Shown here one piece after another: positions 32,934 through 45,779 of a stretch of 64,000 nucleotides of DNA (position 1 is the first letter of the stretch; every line of letters starts with the position of its first letter). The stretch lies in the NCBI GenBank assembly GCA_025531455.1, contig JAMYHL010000003.1:620001-684000 (forward strand). The letters run 5' to 3'. The stretch is from Apiotrichum sp. Y4204 (Eukaryota; Basidiomycota; Tremellomycetes; Trichosporonales; Trichosporonaceae). The notes beneath the pieces were generated by a model. That model did no database searches, was not told where the DNA came from, and saw only the letters and a list, made by a program, of their open reading frames with translations. The translations under genes were made by a program, and so were the position numbers.

Positions 32934-35900
32934 GCTCCGACCTCACCTGACATGCGTTTGTGTGTTCTCGGGCAAGGGACTCGCAGTACTGTGCTGCTCG
33001 TCATTCCATATCGTTCGCGACGTGGCTCGCGAGCAATGGGCTGTTGGTCGCGATTGGTTGATTTCGCTACTAGCTGTCACTCGCTATTTAGTCTTAGATG
33101 TCATACTTGTATAGATGTTAGAGTGGCATTCACGTAGTTAGAGAATGCTATTCATTACGGAGACGTCGCTTGAGGCTCACGCTCTCACTGTTCTTCGGCA
33201 ATGACAGAAACAAGATCCGTGTTCTGTGTACTTTTTCTCCCTGAGAATGAGGCACCATCGGGGGCGGGCGGGGGTTTTTTCTGCGTTGACATTTAGATCT
33301 ACTACGCGCCGGCTTTGCAGTTGCCAAGATCCATTCCGCTGTGTATCAGATCCACTTTCGGACAACCTGGACGACTTGGAGTGACGTTAACAACGCACCC
33401 CGTGTGAACATGGGTGGTGCTGGAGAATATCAGGAGCCGGAACGCGTGTGGAGCCAGATCTGTCAGTTGGGACGTACACTAAGCGGAACTGTACATACAA
33501 GATCAAGCGGTTGCTGATGACATTATGGCAGACGCAGATCATTCTCGTGGTTGGAGCTCTACAGCATTCTGTGTAGTGGGAACTGCAATGCTTACCAGGT
33601 CACAAGAAAATCGAGCTCTCCCCACGGATTAAATCACTTGCCACCTATTCAAGCTCTTCAACACAGAAGAATAAGTCTCGAGCCCCAAAATTTGTGACAG
33701 CTATGATTCAACGGCAGGAAGGAGACTGGTTCGTGAGCCGTGTCAACCCGCCACCATCCTCTTCCCGTCACCACACTCCTCTTTGAGCATAACTCAGGTC
33801 GCCATACAAATAGTACCGGGCTTTGAGGATTCATTTCGCGTTATATTGTAGACCTAATGAAAGTGTTGACGGCTCCACGACCCCCAGAGAGCTGCCTCGC
33901 ATGACATGCCAGCGGCGTTTGTCATCAACAATTCCATGCAAAAAAGGAAATCACCTTTTCCCGGCTTCCCCAAACACTTTCTCGTGTTTCCCGAGCGATA
34001 TATGTTGATCCTTGTAATATGCCCAGTACCAATGCCGCTGGAGGACCCGAGATGGCTTGATGTGGAGGCAAGGTTCACTGTGTCGTAAGCGCGCCATCGC
34101 GTCTCCCGAGCATCCAACATCTAAACGTTCAGTGCTAATGGTGTTGCCGCCATCTGAAATAAGTTGATCCACTGGAAGGTGCTGCTGATCAGCATGGTAT
34201 TTGATCAGTAGTAGTGGTGAAGTAGGAGTTGTTGGCAGGCGACGACTCGATTTTGCGAAATGCTTCGATGTTGTGGAATGCTGGAACGCCACCTCAATCT
34301 CTGTAGACCAACGACCTCCGAGGGATGTCGCCAGTAGCCAAGACACTTGCCTGTGCTTTGCATTCCTAACAAACGGGCTCTCGCCATTTATTTGGCCTGA
34401 TCTGCGTGGGCAGCTCGCGCGTGCGAAACGAGTTGGTTTTCTGAAGTGCACTTCTCCAATACAAAAACTGTACTGTAGTGTCCTTGCGGCGGGTGATGGC
34501 ACGGGCGCCGACTGTCGTCAACAGTCAGTTTTCTGGCCCGAGGATGTGGCATGCCCAAATTCTGTCAAACATCTAGCAGTGGACGTCCTCAAGATTGGAC
34601 ATTGTCCAGAAGAAAAAGCGTGGGGTCCTCCATCAGCATAGTCGAACTGGGCGGAATGGCTTATGATGCGACGCCGTGAGGTGTGTGGATAGTGGGTGAT
34701 TCTCAAGGGATCATGGATGCGACGCCCCCGTCTTGCAGGATAAGGATGGAACTTCCAGAGCGCTCCGCTCCACTAGGGCTTTTGCGGGCCGCTCAGCCGC
34801 GGAGCTGTGAGTCAATTTGGGTCCCTTGTTGATGTCAAGGCTGTGGAGCAAGTGGAGAAGTATCCAAATAGGGGAGGACATGGCAGTTAACGAGACATCT
34901 TACTTCCCGTGTCGCCAATTCGCCAAGTTGTTGTTAGCGGTGGAGTACTCACCCAGCTCCAACAGCAGTCTAGCCCTGAACGTCCATGCCGCGACTCTCT
35001 TGACGGTCGAAAATGGGCTAGCGCGCCGTAGCGCATCAGTTGACAGTCTAGAGAGGGACACGAGCTCGGCGAGGTTGCCATTGCCGCGGAGTCTCGGCAC
35101 TGAGAGTCTGGATCACTGAGGATTGTGGGAACGTGGGAGGGAGGAATGTGTGCCCGCCGTCTTCACTCTGTAAAACCAGCCAGCTAACTGATCCACCATG
35201 AAAACGCCGCTAGCCCACTGGTCCCACTACGTCAAATCTCTTTTTGCTGGTTTCTGAATGTCCCGGGATCCGCGTCATCGGCGTGCTACATGCTGCAGGC
35301 GCTGCACGCGGTGCAAAAAGGACGCAATCCAGGCTAAATAAGCGCCGCGGACCGGTCTGCCGTGGCGTGTGGACAGTGGACGACCTGTGGACGACTGGTC
35401 CAGGGTGTCCGTTCGGTTGTGTCGGCTCGGGATCAGCGCACCAGGAGAGTTTTCTGTGGTGATCACCCAAAGGATCCCCATCTGGGGTAGAACTAGTCTG
35501 ATCGGCGAAGAGTACGACGCCTACTAGTTTCAGGTCAGTCCCTGGAGCTAGTAGGACAGGCACTGATAACCTGTTGTCACCCCATCCACCGCGCACCGTT
35601 ATGCACTGTGCCGATGCGGGATCATGCACCATGCAATTAATTTTTGTGAGGGTACGCACTCTCATAACCAGTTTTATTGGATGATACCTGGCCAGTCGCG
35701 AGGTCTGTACTTTCATATCCTCAACCAGTTGTCCCTCAGCCTCTGAGGATTGGGAGCGTTGTAGAGCTGGGGTAGATGCGGTGTCCAGCGCCTCCCCTCC
35801 GGACGATGCAATGCAATCTGTCTTCCACCAGCGGGGGCTTTGCGGAACATTTCCTGTATCGTTTCTGCTGGGGGGTAAATTCTGGAAAAGGCCAAACTGT

Positions 35901-37101
35901 GCCTATAGCAAGTCCGTAGTTGTCGGACCAGTTACAAAGTTTGACGGAGAATGTATCAATGTATGTCACACCGGGAGATGTGTGCGCTGCAGTGTTCCGA
36001 GAGACCGGCGAAAACCTGGAGGGGATGGAATAAAATAAAATAAACAGAAACATGAGGAAGTGAAATGCACTGCTGTGCCTCACCTCACAGCGTCACAGTC
36101 TCGGCCCTAGTTTTACGATACGACTGGGCAGAGGCACGAGGGGCAACTCCTTCCCGGTATTCTGGCCGTTCTGGCCAGCCTCCTGTGTGGCACCCAACTG
36201 CTGACGAGACCAGAGGGAAAAGCAGTTTCTTGGGTACAAGAGCGGCCGCACTGATGAGGAGCGCGCTGGTCGGCGTATGACCCACCGGCGTGTGAAGGGG
36301 AAACATAGGAGCGTAACATAGGAGCGTTTGGCGCGTTGTTCGGAGAACACAACTGGGAGTATGCACAAGGTGAAAAGAGGTCACGGGGGAAAGTCGACGG
36401 GGGGTGGGTTCCGACGTTCACACGCTGAACCAAACAGACAGTGGAGGACGAATGCTCGTGAGCTGTCCGGAGCCATCAATCATGGGTGGACTGTACCGTT
36501 CAACCACAGCGGTGTTCTATAGCACACAGCTCAGACCGCGAATCGAGATGTAGCGGGTGAGAAGGATAAGAGGCCCTGGACTGCCCCGTTACCGCTCTGC
36601 TTGAGACTCACGCCAAAGAACGTACTGCGCATGTGTATGTCCCCGACAGGTCCAGCGAACAAGGTACAATTCCGTAGTCCAGACAGCTCATCAGGTGACA
36701 CCGTGTCCAAGACGGAAGGCGGCCTCATGAGTAGACTGGACTTTGCCGCTGTGAGGATGATCAGGACCACGTTCCTGTCACTAAGGTGAGTAAGTCAGTC
36801 GCCCGGGGAGTACGACATGCAACTTGGGAAGCTGTCACCGGTCCAAAAACCTGACAACGAGCGGCAACTGAAGGGCATTTCTTCTACGGATCAGCAGTCG
36901 TTCCATTGCTGCTCTGTCGTTGGGTCTTGTGGGTGTTGGATTATGTGCAGCATACCTCATGCCTTGACTCCCGCACAGTAGCTCCGTTGGAACCTGGGAC
37001 CGGACGGAGGTTTCGTGCGTTTCCTGGACACTTTCCATGAGGGAGCGGAACCAGGAAAGAAGACGGCGGGAAGTGTGCCGAGAACAATCGAGCGAAGGTT
37101 C

Positions 37102-37131
37102 GAGACTACGGCATCGTGATGCCATAGTCTC
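37102..37131. repeat. Inverted repeat (hairpin), 13-bp arms
   Basis: GAGACTACGGCAT and ATGCCATAGTCTC are complementary except at one position and are separated by the 4-nt loop CGTG. No T-tract follows, so it is not a clear terminator. Confidence 0.7.
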
Positions 37132-40100
37132 TTCATTTGGGTCACGCGTATGTCGTCAAGCGCTGTGGTGACAATGTGGGTCCCAAACACGACTCCCATG
37201 TTTCTCGTGGTGCATGCATGTTCGAGACCAGATTGAGAACGAGCGCAACACCTCTGTGCGGCATTGACGACGATCTGTTAATTAACCGCGGCTAGCAAAG
37301 GGGGGGAAGGGCGTCGTACGCGTCCAATTGCCCGAGGCTGGTGCGAGATCGGCGGTGTCTCGGCGATCTACGGGCTCCATGTTGGCATGCATCATGGAGT
37401 GTGTCACTTGCCTAAGGCACTGGGCTTCGGTGCCCACTCGGTCTCACCGTGAACAGAGCAAAATGACCACGGCGACACATTCTGTTGCCTAGACATTTCT
37501 GTCCCGCGTCGAGCGGATTTTCCGAGTGTCTAGCTCTGGAGCGGAAGTCGGACTTCGAGTAGCGCCCCGGGGAACAGTAGGCTGGCAGCTTGCCGCGCTT
37601 CGCAATCTGTCATAATCCGCCGGGAAGGGCCGCTAACTCTGGTGGATGATCATGGATGATCGTCCGATCGCCATGTCCCGCCGCCGCCGCCGCCGATCGG
37701 AGTGTCTAAATAGTCGAGGGCTGTTCCCGTTGTTCGAGAAGTGCTGAGCGTGGCGCGTGGGTTGTCTCACACCGTTCCACGGGAGGTCCTTTGGGTCCGA
37801 CCTGCTCATGAGCGGCTCAATGTTTGCATTCGGCTGGCGGTGATTTCTCCCTGATCAGACTTCTTCCTCCGGCTATTCTTCTCTACCATTCGACTCCTTC
37901 TGTGACGTTCTGAAAAGACTAGAGAGGCAGGCCGGGGCTGATCATGGTTCTTGCGCAACCCAAAGTCACCGCGATCATGCTCGTTCTTGTGAATGTTGGT
38001 GCTTCTTCCCAGTACCAGTGGCCCAACCAAGCCTCGCTCTTCCGCAAAGATTCACCGCGGTAAAATGACCGCGCGATCCCAAATTGCTACTTTGGGGTCC
38101 GGTCTCTATGTGCTGGTGGTAAGCTGCCCAGGGCGTCGTGAACCTTCCAACCTTGCTCCCAGGTTTAGAGCAACGGGTTCCTCGATTTCTTCACTATTTC
38201 CAGCTGTTCAACAATTATTTTGTGTTGTACAGGAACGCGCACGTTGACGAGATTAAGAACCTGATAACTGTATTAGCTGCAAGTAAATTACTCTCAGGAT
38301 GCACTGGCATTCATCATTCAGGCGCCGCATGCACCCGTGGCGTCATGTGGCGTCATACCTTGGCGCTGTGGCGTTGCAGCGTGCGGTGAGCACGCGGAGA
38401 TGAGCCGAGATGAGCCGAGATCGCCAGCGGCGGCCGGGTAACATTGGTTGCTTACCATCCATATCGGAGGCCAGCGTGATAAATTTAAGTCAGTCCGAGC
38501 ATAGCTACGGTGAGCGGATGAGGACGAGGGGGCGTGCTGTGGAGCTGTAACTTTTTGACTGCGCCGTGTGGCTGAGCAGGCAGCACATGCTGGGGCTTTG
38601 CGGCGTGAATGTCAACTGGCAAGAAGCAGATGCAGGAGCGGGGAAGCGCGAATATGGGCAGTTACGTCGATGCTTCAACGAGAAAACGCAAAAACATCAC
38701 GGTTGGTCCAAGGACCTTCTCGCACGTCGTTGGCAGCATTTCATGTGTTCCATGGATCCACGTCGAGTTTAGCCGTGCGTAATCCTTGCCACACCCCGTG
38801 GACTGGTCCGGTCGACGGAATTGAAGTCACCGCCGGCCCACGCCGGCTAAATGTAGGCACGCCCGCCCACATGCCATCTACGCGCCGACGCGAGCCGCCT
38901 TGCCGCCTCATTCCATTCGCTATCCGGGGCTGGCTCGTGATCGTCAGCGGCGCCAACCGCCATCTGCTCCGCGGCTGGAATCTCACGGGGACAGAGCCGG
39001 CCGTTCCTTCCCCGGTGCGCAGATGATCTCGCGACGTGCTCCTGAACGCCACAGGCTCAAAGCCTCGAGCACGCATGGACAGGTTGCGGCAAGGTACACA
39101 GGGGCTGAGGCGTCTGCAGATTGTAAAGAGCATGCAGATTGGCAGAAACTGGAGATGAGAAGGCATCAGCATGGCGCGGTGTGTCGCGCTCTGGCCACGA
39201 GTTCAGCACGCGCTTGGCGAGAAGATCAGCCGCGATTCAACGAGAATGTTCGCAACCGCCCTCTCAGGTCGCGGTCGCGATTGCGGGTCCGGCTGGCGAT
39301 CAGCATCCCCGCCCGCCCATTTAGTCATGAGCGGCGTGGGGTTTGTGGCGTCGCTGCTGTTGCCCGTTAGACTGCAAACTGGGATCTTGTGGCGAGCGCG
39401 TGGCGGGTATGTCTGATAGGACGTCCGTGCGCCGCGGTTGAACCGAGATGAGACGGATGGAGACGTTCTGGATCACAACTGTGCGACCATCCACACAGAA
39501 ATATTCGATATTCGCTGCGGTACTCCGACGTTCGAAGGCCCCAGTCTCGGCGACAGAAGGGCAAAAGCTGGGAGGTGAAAGGGATTCGACATGAGGTTGG
39601 GGTACGCGTCTAAGACGGGATGGTCGCACGGCAGCGTGTGCAACGCGCTGTGCACGATATCCGCAGGTTGAGTGGCTTCTGTCTCGCATTGAAGGCTGAA
39701 CAAGGGGGTAACACGGCCGCACCATTCCATTCCATCCTGTTGGTCACATGGTGGAATGCTTGCCCACTCGAAGCGTTGTCTGAGATTGAGGAAGCAACTC
39801 AAATTCCGAAGAGCCTTTCCATGGCGACAAACAGGCTGCCACTGAACGGGACCCCATCGCCAACCCAACAGTCTGGGCTCGAGGATCCGCCAACCAGGAC
39901 GTAGTCATGAACGGTAGTGAACGCGCCAAGGCTTCTGGATGGGCGCTGTTTCCTGGGGAGAGTGACTACGCTCCGCCTCTGCCGCCTCCCTCTGGGTGCC
40001 TAAGCGCACACATGTGGTGTTGCATGCCAAGCATCGCGTTCGTTAGGAATCACTGTTCGGCTCGGCACAAAGACGCCGCAAGACGACAAGGGTACTACGA

Positions 40101-41994
40101 CAGTCGTCCAGCGAGGCGAACAGATCTACTCAGTACCACAGTCAATAAAAACAGCGCAAAACATACAGGGTTTTGGAGCAGTGTTTCTGTGCGACACATC
40201 ATACACTGACTGCACCCGTGCGCGCGACTCTGCTGTCTGATCTATGGAGTTATCGTTGGTAGTAAGTCTCTTGCGGAGCTCCTTTTCATTTTATCGTTGC
40301 GGAGTGGCAAAGATCCGAGAGCGTGCATGGCATCTCGCCGTTGATTACATCCATTTGATTTCCAAGAGATCAAGCAAGATATTCAGCTTTTGTTTCAATT
40401 GAATCACAGAGCTAATTTGCCGAGTGCCCTGTCCGCCGCTGTTCGCAGGTGTTCCACCCCCGCCTTCACCGTTACGTACACGGGCCCTAGCTCCCTTCTC
40501 GTTGTTGCCGCGGGTTTCCGCCCTCGACGTAGTTCGGAGCAAATTGAATCCCGACCAAAAGGCCGCAATGAGCCAATGCAAGAAGCCGCTGGATTTCCTT
40601 CCAAGATCGCCCTAACGGCACCGCTGGGGATTGTGACTCCCTTGTGATGCTTCTCGGCAGGAGCTCAGGAGCGGAAGGTGTCAGAAACTGCATGTCACAA
40701 GAGTAGAAATGACCGTCAACCTAATCGCGGGCCTCGGGGCTCGCCTTTTCCGAGCCTGGTGCTGTAGATGACGACGCTCCGAGATTGAACAGGGATAACG
40801 TTTACGACTCCCTCTGGTGCGACTCTGCATGGAGAGCTGCATCATCACCTCCAAGGCAGTGTTCGGGTACCTCGAAGGGTTGAGTTGAGGACGTTGCCCA
40901 GGTCGTGCTGTTGCGGTTCCAGTTCAGTACGGTACCATTACTTTTGCACTTTTGGCCCATGTACGACGTCGCTGAACCCGTTCCTGATTGTACAAACAGT
41001 GGACAGCCCATCATTGTACCGTACGTACTGTCTCGTGCTGCCATAATCATCTCCTGACCCATGTCCCAATGCTGCTGGTGGCGGCGCAGTCGACCGCGAC
41101 ATACCGGGCCAACCGCATGTTCCTATACGCCTCTTATGCCGCCATCACGGTGATGTGTTCCGCGCTCCGCTCCACCACGCTGCAGCCCGAATCCCTTGTT
41201 CCAGCTTGCTTCTTCATTCCCCTTGTTCTGGATCCCCTTGCTTCTGTTGCACCAAAACGTCGAGATGCGAAGAGGGCTTATGACAACAGCCGACCCCCGC
41301 GCACTGTCCTCACGTCGATGCAAGGACCTTCAAGAGAACGAGCTCACGTTATTAATTGCCGAGATGGGTGTGGTTCTGACATGCCTGTTTGGTCTTAGCT
41401 CCACCCCCGAGACCTGGAGGGCTATCCCCGTGCTATCCGTGCTCTATTTGGGACTCTGGTTCCCTGGACGTCGAGCTGGTCTCACGTTTTCCACGCAAGA
41501 ACCACCGCGAACGATCTAGGTGCTTCCCGCTTGTCCACACCGAACGACCAGCTTCATAATTTCTGACCCATACTTGGCTGATGCGCTGAGGTGTATTGCC
41601 CGCTGAACTGAGGGAAAACGCGAGACAAGTGCGGCATGGAAGCGGCCAGAAGGCCAACATGGGCGTTAGCATGGTGGCATGAGTAATTAAGAGCGGCATT
41701 GTCGGCATACGCGGCACGAGCGCCTGCCGCTGGCGCTACTGTGCGCCTGGATGACGGTCGCCGGTGTCGGTCGCCGGTGTCCCCACTGGCCACCACTCCC
41801 GTATTATCCCTAGCAGCGTACCTTGTGCATGATCGGCGTGCGGCCGAGAGGAACAAGAGGAACGAAAGGAAAGACCCATCAAAGCCGCGTCAGGGAGGCG
41901 GCACTGGAGGGGCGGTAGCGGTGGCGCAGAGGGCCGTCACCTTAGGACCGGGGACCTTTGAGGGAAGGAATTATTCCCTCCTTTTTCTTTTTCC

Positions 41995-41998
<4 letters not shown>

Positions 41999-42027
<29 letters not shown>
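41999..42027 (+). repeat. Homopolymer T tract, about 29 nt
   Basis: The run follows a C/T-rich stretch (CTCCTTTTTCTTTTTCCTGCC) and ends in GGGTTG. Read on the minus strand it is a poly(A), which could be a retroposed tail or simple slippage. No recognisable reverse-transcribed sequence abuts it. Confidence 0.85.
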
Positions 42028-45000
42028 GGGTTGTGACGCTTATGGAGCTTCTAGTCTCAACTTACTAGCGGTTCCTGGCGTTATCGCCCAGGCACGAAGC
42101 CACGAAACGCCATCGGTGGAATGGAAGGGCACCCGAGCACCCGTGAACCGCATTTCTGGGTACGCGGCGTACAACGGAACAACGTACAACGTACAACGAC
42201 CCCGTGCTTTGGCCATGTGCAGGCTCTGTGTACCGTATGAATGTACAAGTACGCAGGCCCGGTAACCAGGATCAGTGGTGAATCCCGTATTCTGTAAAAA
42301 TGACCCGCACTCAATGAGACGCAAAATGCGAGGAACCAGAAAACCTATCAAGATTCGAGGAAAAGGAGAGAACCAGTCATCAGAACCCAGGAATAATCTG
42401 CAAGTGTAGTCGGAAGCATGGACACCGGCGTCTGGCAGTCGCCGGGCCCACAGTACCACAGTACCACAACACCACACTGCCTGCAGTGACACCAGCCGCT
42501 GCGCATGCCACACCGTTCGTCCCCCAACGGCCAGTGGACTCGCCGTGTTTATGTGAATGTTTGTGGGGGTCTTGGCGACTTGTGCATGCACTGAAACTTG
42601 GGCGCTTGTCTGTTGGGACGCGCTGCCCCTGCCGTAGACTGGTAGGGTACTCGGAGACCAAAGTGGGGGAGGAGGTGGGGAAGGTGAGACGTGTGAGGTA
42701 GGTGAGCGTGATCACATGCCCCTGTTTACAGCGAGCGATGGGTGATGGGTGACGACAGCCACCCAACATTCAGCAAGATGCAGCGAGGCGCAGCGGGGCG
42801 AGGGATTCCAACAATACTACAAACTCAATACTTGGCTGATTCAGTTCAGCAGGGCCATGCTGCCTTTCAGCTTTGTCCTGTGACGAACAGGCGCCGCCGT
42901 GACTCAGCTCCATGTAAGCATGGGCCGCAATCCCCGCAATGCATATCACATGGGGTGCAGCTTGCCGCATTCTGCATGCGTGAGGACTATGCTATGTGGC
43001 CTGTGAGTGACAGTAGTAACTGTCAATGATGCAGAGCCCAGACGGTTTCCTGTGATGTTGTATTATTGCGGGCTGACCCGTTTCCCGTTGTCTACCTTTG
43101 GGCGCGTGGCGCCAGCCGAGGCGCCAGGAGCCCTCGTCATAAACCATCCATCCCCCTTGTCGACGGTGATCCTGTAGCCAAGGGTACAACGGCCCATGGC
43201 GCCGATGAGCCGATGAGCCGATGACCCCACATGCCTCTGCATGCAAATCTATGATCCATAATATCCATGATCCATGTTGATCTCCTTAAGGCCTTGGATA
43301 GATTGTTTAACCTTTATTCCATCTCGTCGGCCCGCCTGCCCCTCTGGGCCTCCTCTCACCTCCTCCTTACTCTTACTCGTAAGGTCCACAGTTTCCGCGG
43401 TATCTCCAAATCAATCTCTTCTATCTCCAAACCTCTCCACCGTTCCCCCATTCCCTCCCCCCCTTCTGTGGTTACCCATATCGCATTCCCCTACCATTCA
43501 CGCTTCTTTTTACCCCATTTGCGTCTTCCGCTCAAGTTGTCCGAGCGTCAGCGTTGTATTCCCAAGGCTCGCCAGTTACGGTGACATTCGGTTGTCACGC
43601 ACATGCCCAGAGTTTAGTTCTGTCTCGAGAACAGAAGCTGAAGCCAAAACCGCGGCCGGGCAGAAGGAACAGAACAAGAACCAGTGTCCAGCAGGGACTC
43701 TGCACTCCCGGGCTTGCAAGAAGCACAACGAGATTCCGCTCTGGACGTTCACACAAGACTCTCCCTTCACCTCCATCCTTGGTGTTCCACATTGCGCGCG
43801 CACTGCACCCATTGTCGACCAACGCCGGTGACCCAATCTTGGATCGTAAATATTCCAATTTGGTCCACTACAGTTTATCCGGACCCTCAACCTTGACGCC
43901 TGACGGTCAACCATCTGTGCTCGGCCACTCACGCCGCTGCCATTGCCGCTGCCGCCTCCGCCTCCGCCGCTACAGCGCCACTCACTAGATCACTAGTCTT
44001 CCTCTCCTCCTCCTTCCTATCCCTCCAGGGCCAGCCCATCAGTCCTCTTCCTTTGCTGCCTTCAAGCTTGCATCCTTCCCCCGTTCCTTGCATCCGGCCC
44101 TTTCTCCGGAAGGCGTTTTCGCGTGTTCGCCGTCGGCGCTCGTTGGCACCCCCCGTCTTCACACAGTAGTGCCTCTGTGCTTCGTTCTTTAGAACTTGGA
44201 TCTTTGGCATCGCAGTAACTCCTCCCGACACATTCCTCTACTCTTCGCCACCGTGGAAGCCACCGGGCTATTGTGCCTCATCTCAATCTCATCTCGTATC
44301 CTCATTCCGTATCTCGTCTTCCTCGTTTGTCTTGTTGACACCTCTGTCTGTGCCTGTATCTACTTCTCGGTTTCGATATTCTACGCCATTCTTAGTATAA
44401 CACAACTCTTGGGTGGCATCGACCCTTGTTAGCCCGCCGAATCGCCATTCACTCTCCAGTCCATCCGGAGCCTCGACATTTCACCGGTCCTGCCACTCCT
44501 AGCATCTCGCGCCTGGCTGGCATCGCGCGCCGGGCTCGCATCTCGCATTTTCGCGCGAGCTTCTCTCAGCTCTCGTCATCCCGTCGTGCTCTGTTCAGCT
44601 CTGTTCACAAGAACGCCAGCCCTCAATCTGCGCAACATCCATCGCAGTCCCACCTATCCACCGCCGAGCCTTAAACAGCCCGTCTCCTCGTCTGTTGTAT
44701 TTGATTCGCCTCATTCAGGAGCAGCAGTCCACTACTCTACACACCCCCTCACCACACAACTGCCTGTGCTCCCCATCACGATAGGCAGTGAGCGGCAATC
44801 TCCCAAAGTCCCCTTTTCGATCTGGAACACCGGCCCTTGATCTAAGCGTAAGCTTCAACATCTCGCTCACTCTACTTCGAGCTGTAGGCCCGATTCCGGT
44901 ATCACCTACCTCGGCTGTTGCGGATACCATCGACCATTGATTGCAAAACCCGAGAACCTCGGCGAAGCCGACATCGTCGTTCATACCAGTGGGCTTTCCC

Positions 45001-45735
45001 ATTAGTCCTAGTCCAGCCAGAGCCCTCACGCGCCATTACAGTTTCGCCGGCGTTCAATTATTTAGGCTCTGCGTATACGTCACGGGAGGCATCATTTGTC
45101 GTTCCTCCCCTCTCTCCTCGCCTTCGTCCAGCTTCGATCGCTTCCCCCGAATCGCGTTCTGCTTCCCGGCTGAGTTTGTAGCGTATCTCTCGCCCGAACA
45201 TCTCGGTAATCGTCCACTTTGTCACCGCCTCTTCTCCATCGACTACCCAGATTTTGCGGATCCCGTTGGACCCGCACTGTCCAAACAAACTACAAACGCA
45301 AGCTTCTCTCGTTGACCTTGTCGGTTGGGCAGCACGTGGTTCGGGCAGCCGTTCTGCGACTAGCAACACAGCACCCTACTGTAAACCCCGCTTTTCGTCT
45401 CCGGGCCGTCCGGTCCGACCATCCCTCAACGACTCGTGACCGCCTTCCGAAACCTACCGCCACCAGCTGGTGCCCAAGGACTGTAAGTTGCCCCAGAATG
45501 GTCGTCCAGATGCCCTTATTACATACATGTGCAAAGGCACGACCATCATTGTGTTCATCTAATCAACGTGGCTGGCAAGAATCCACAGTCCCTCTCCACT
45601 AAAATACTCTCTCTTCTGCGGGACACAGCATACAGTGCCCGTCTGTACCCTCTCACATGCGTTGATGTGGTTTAGGTCTAGGGCGACGGAGACTGCTGCA
45701 GTTGTCATTGTTTACCAGCTGATCAAAGGCAGTTT

Positions 45736-45779
45736 CCTACCGTTGTTCATTGCTGTTCCTACCGTTGTTCATTGCTGTT
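45736..45779 (+). repeat. Perfect 22-nt tandem duplication
   Basis: CCTACCGTTGTTCATTGCTG plus TT occurs twice back to back without a mismatch, in the pyrimidine-rich region upstream of the HSF gene. Confidence 0.9.

Noticed and set aside
34201..34641. 146-codon frame considered as a transposase or reverse transcriptase remnant
   Set aside because: No catalytic motif of any transposon family is visible.
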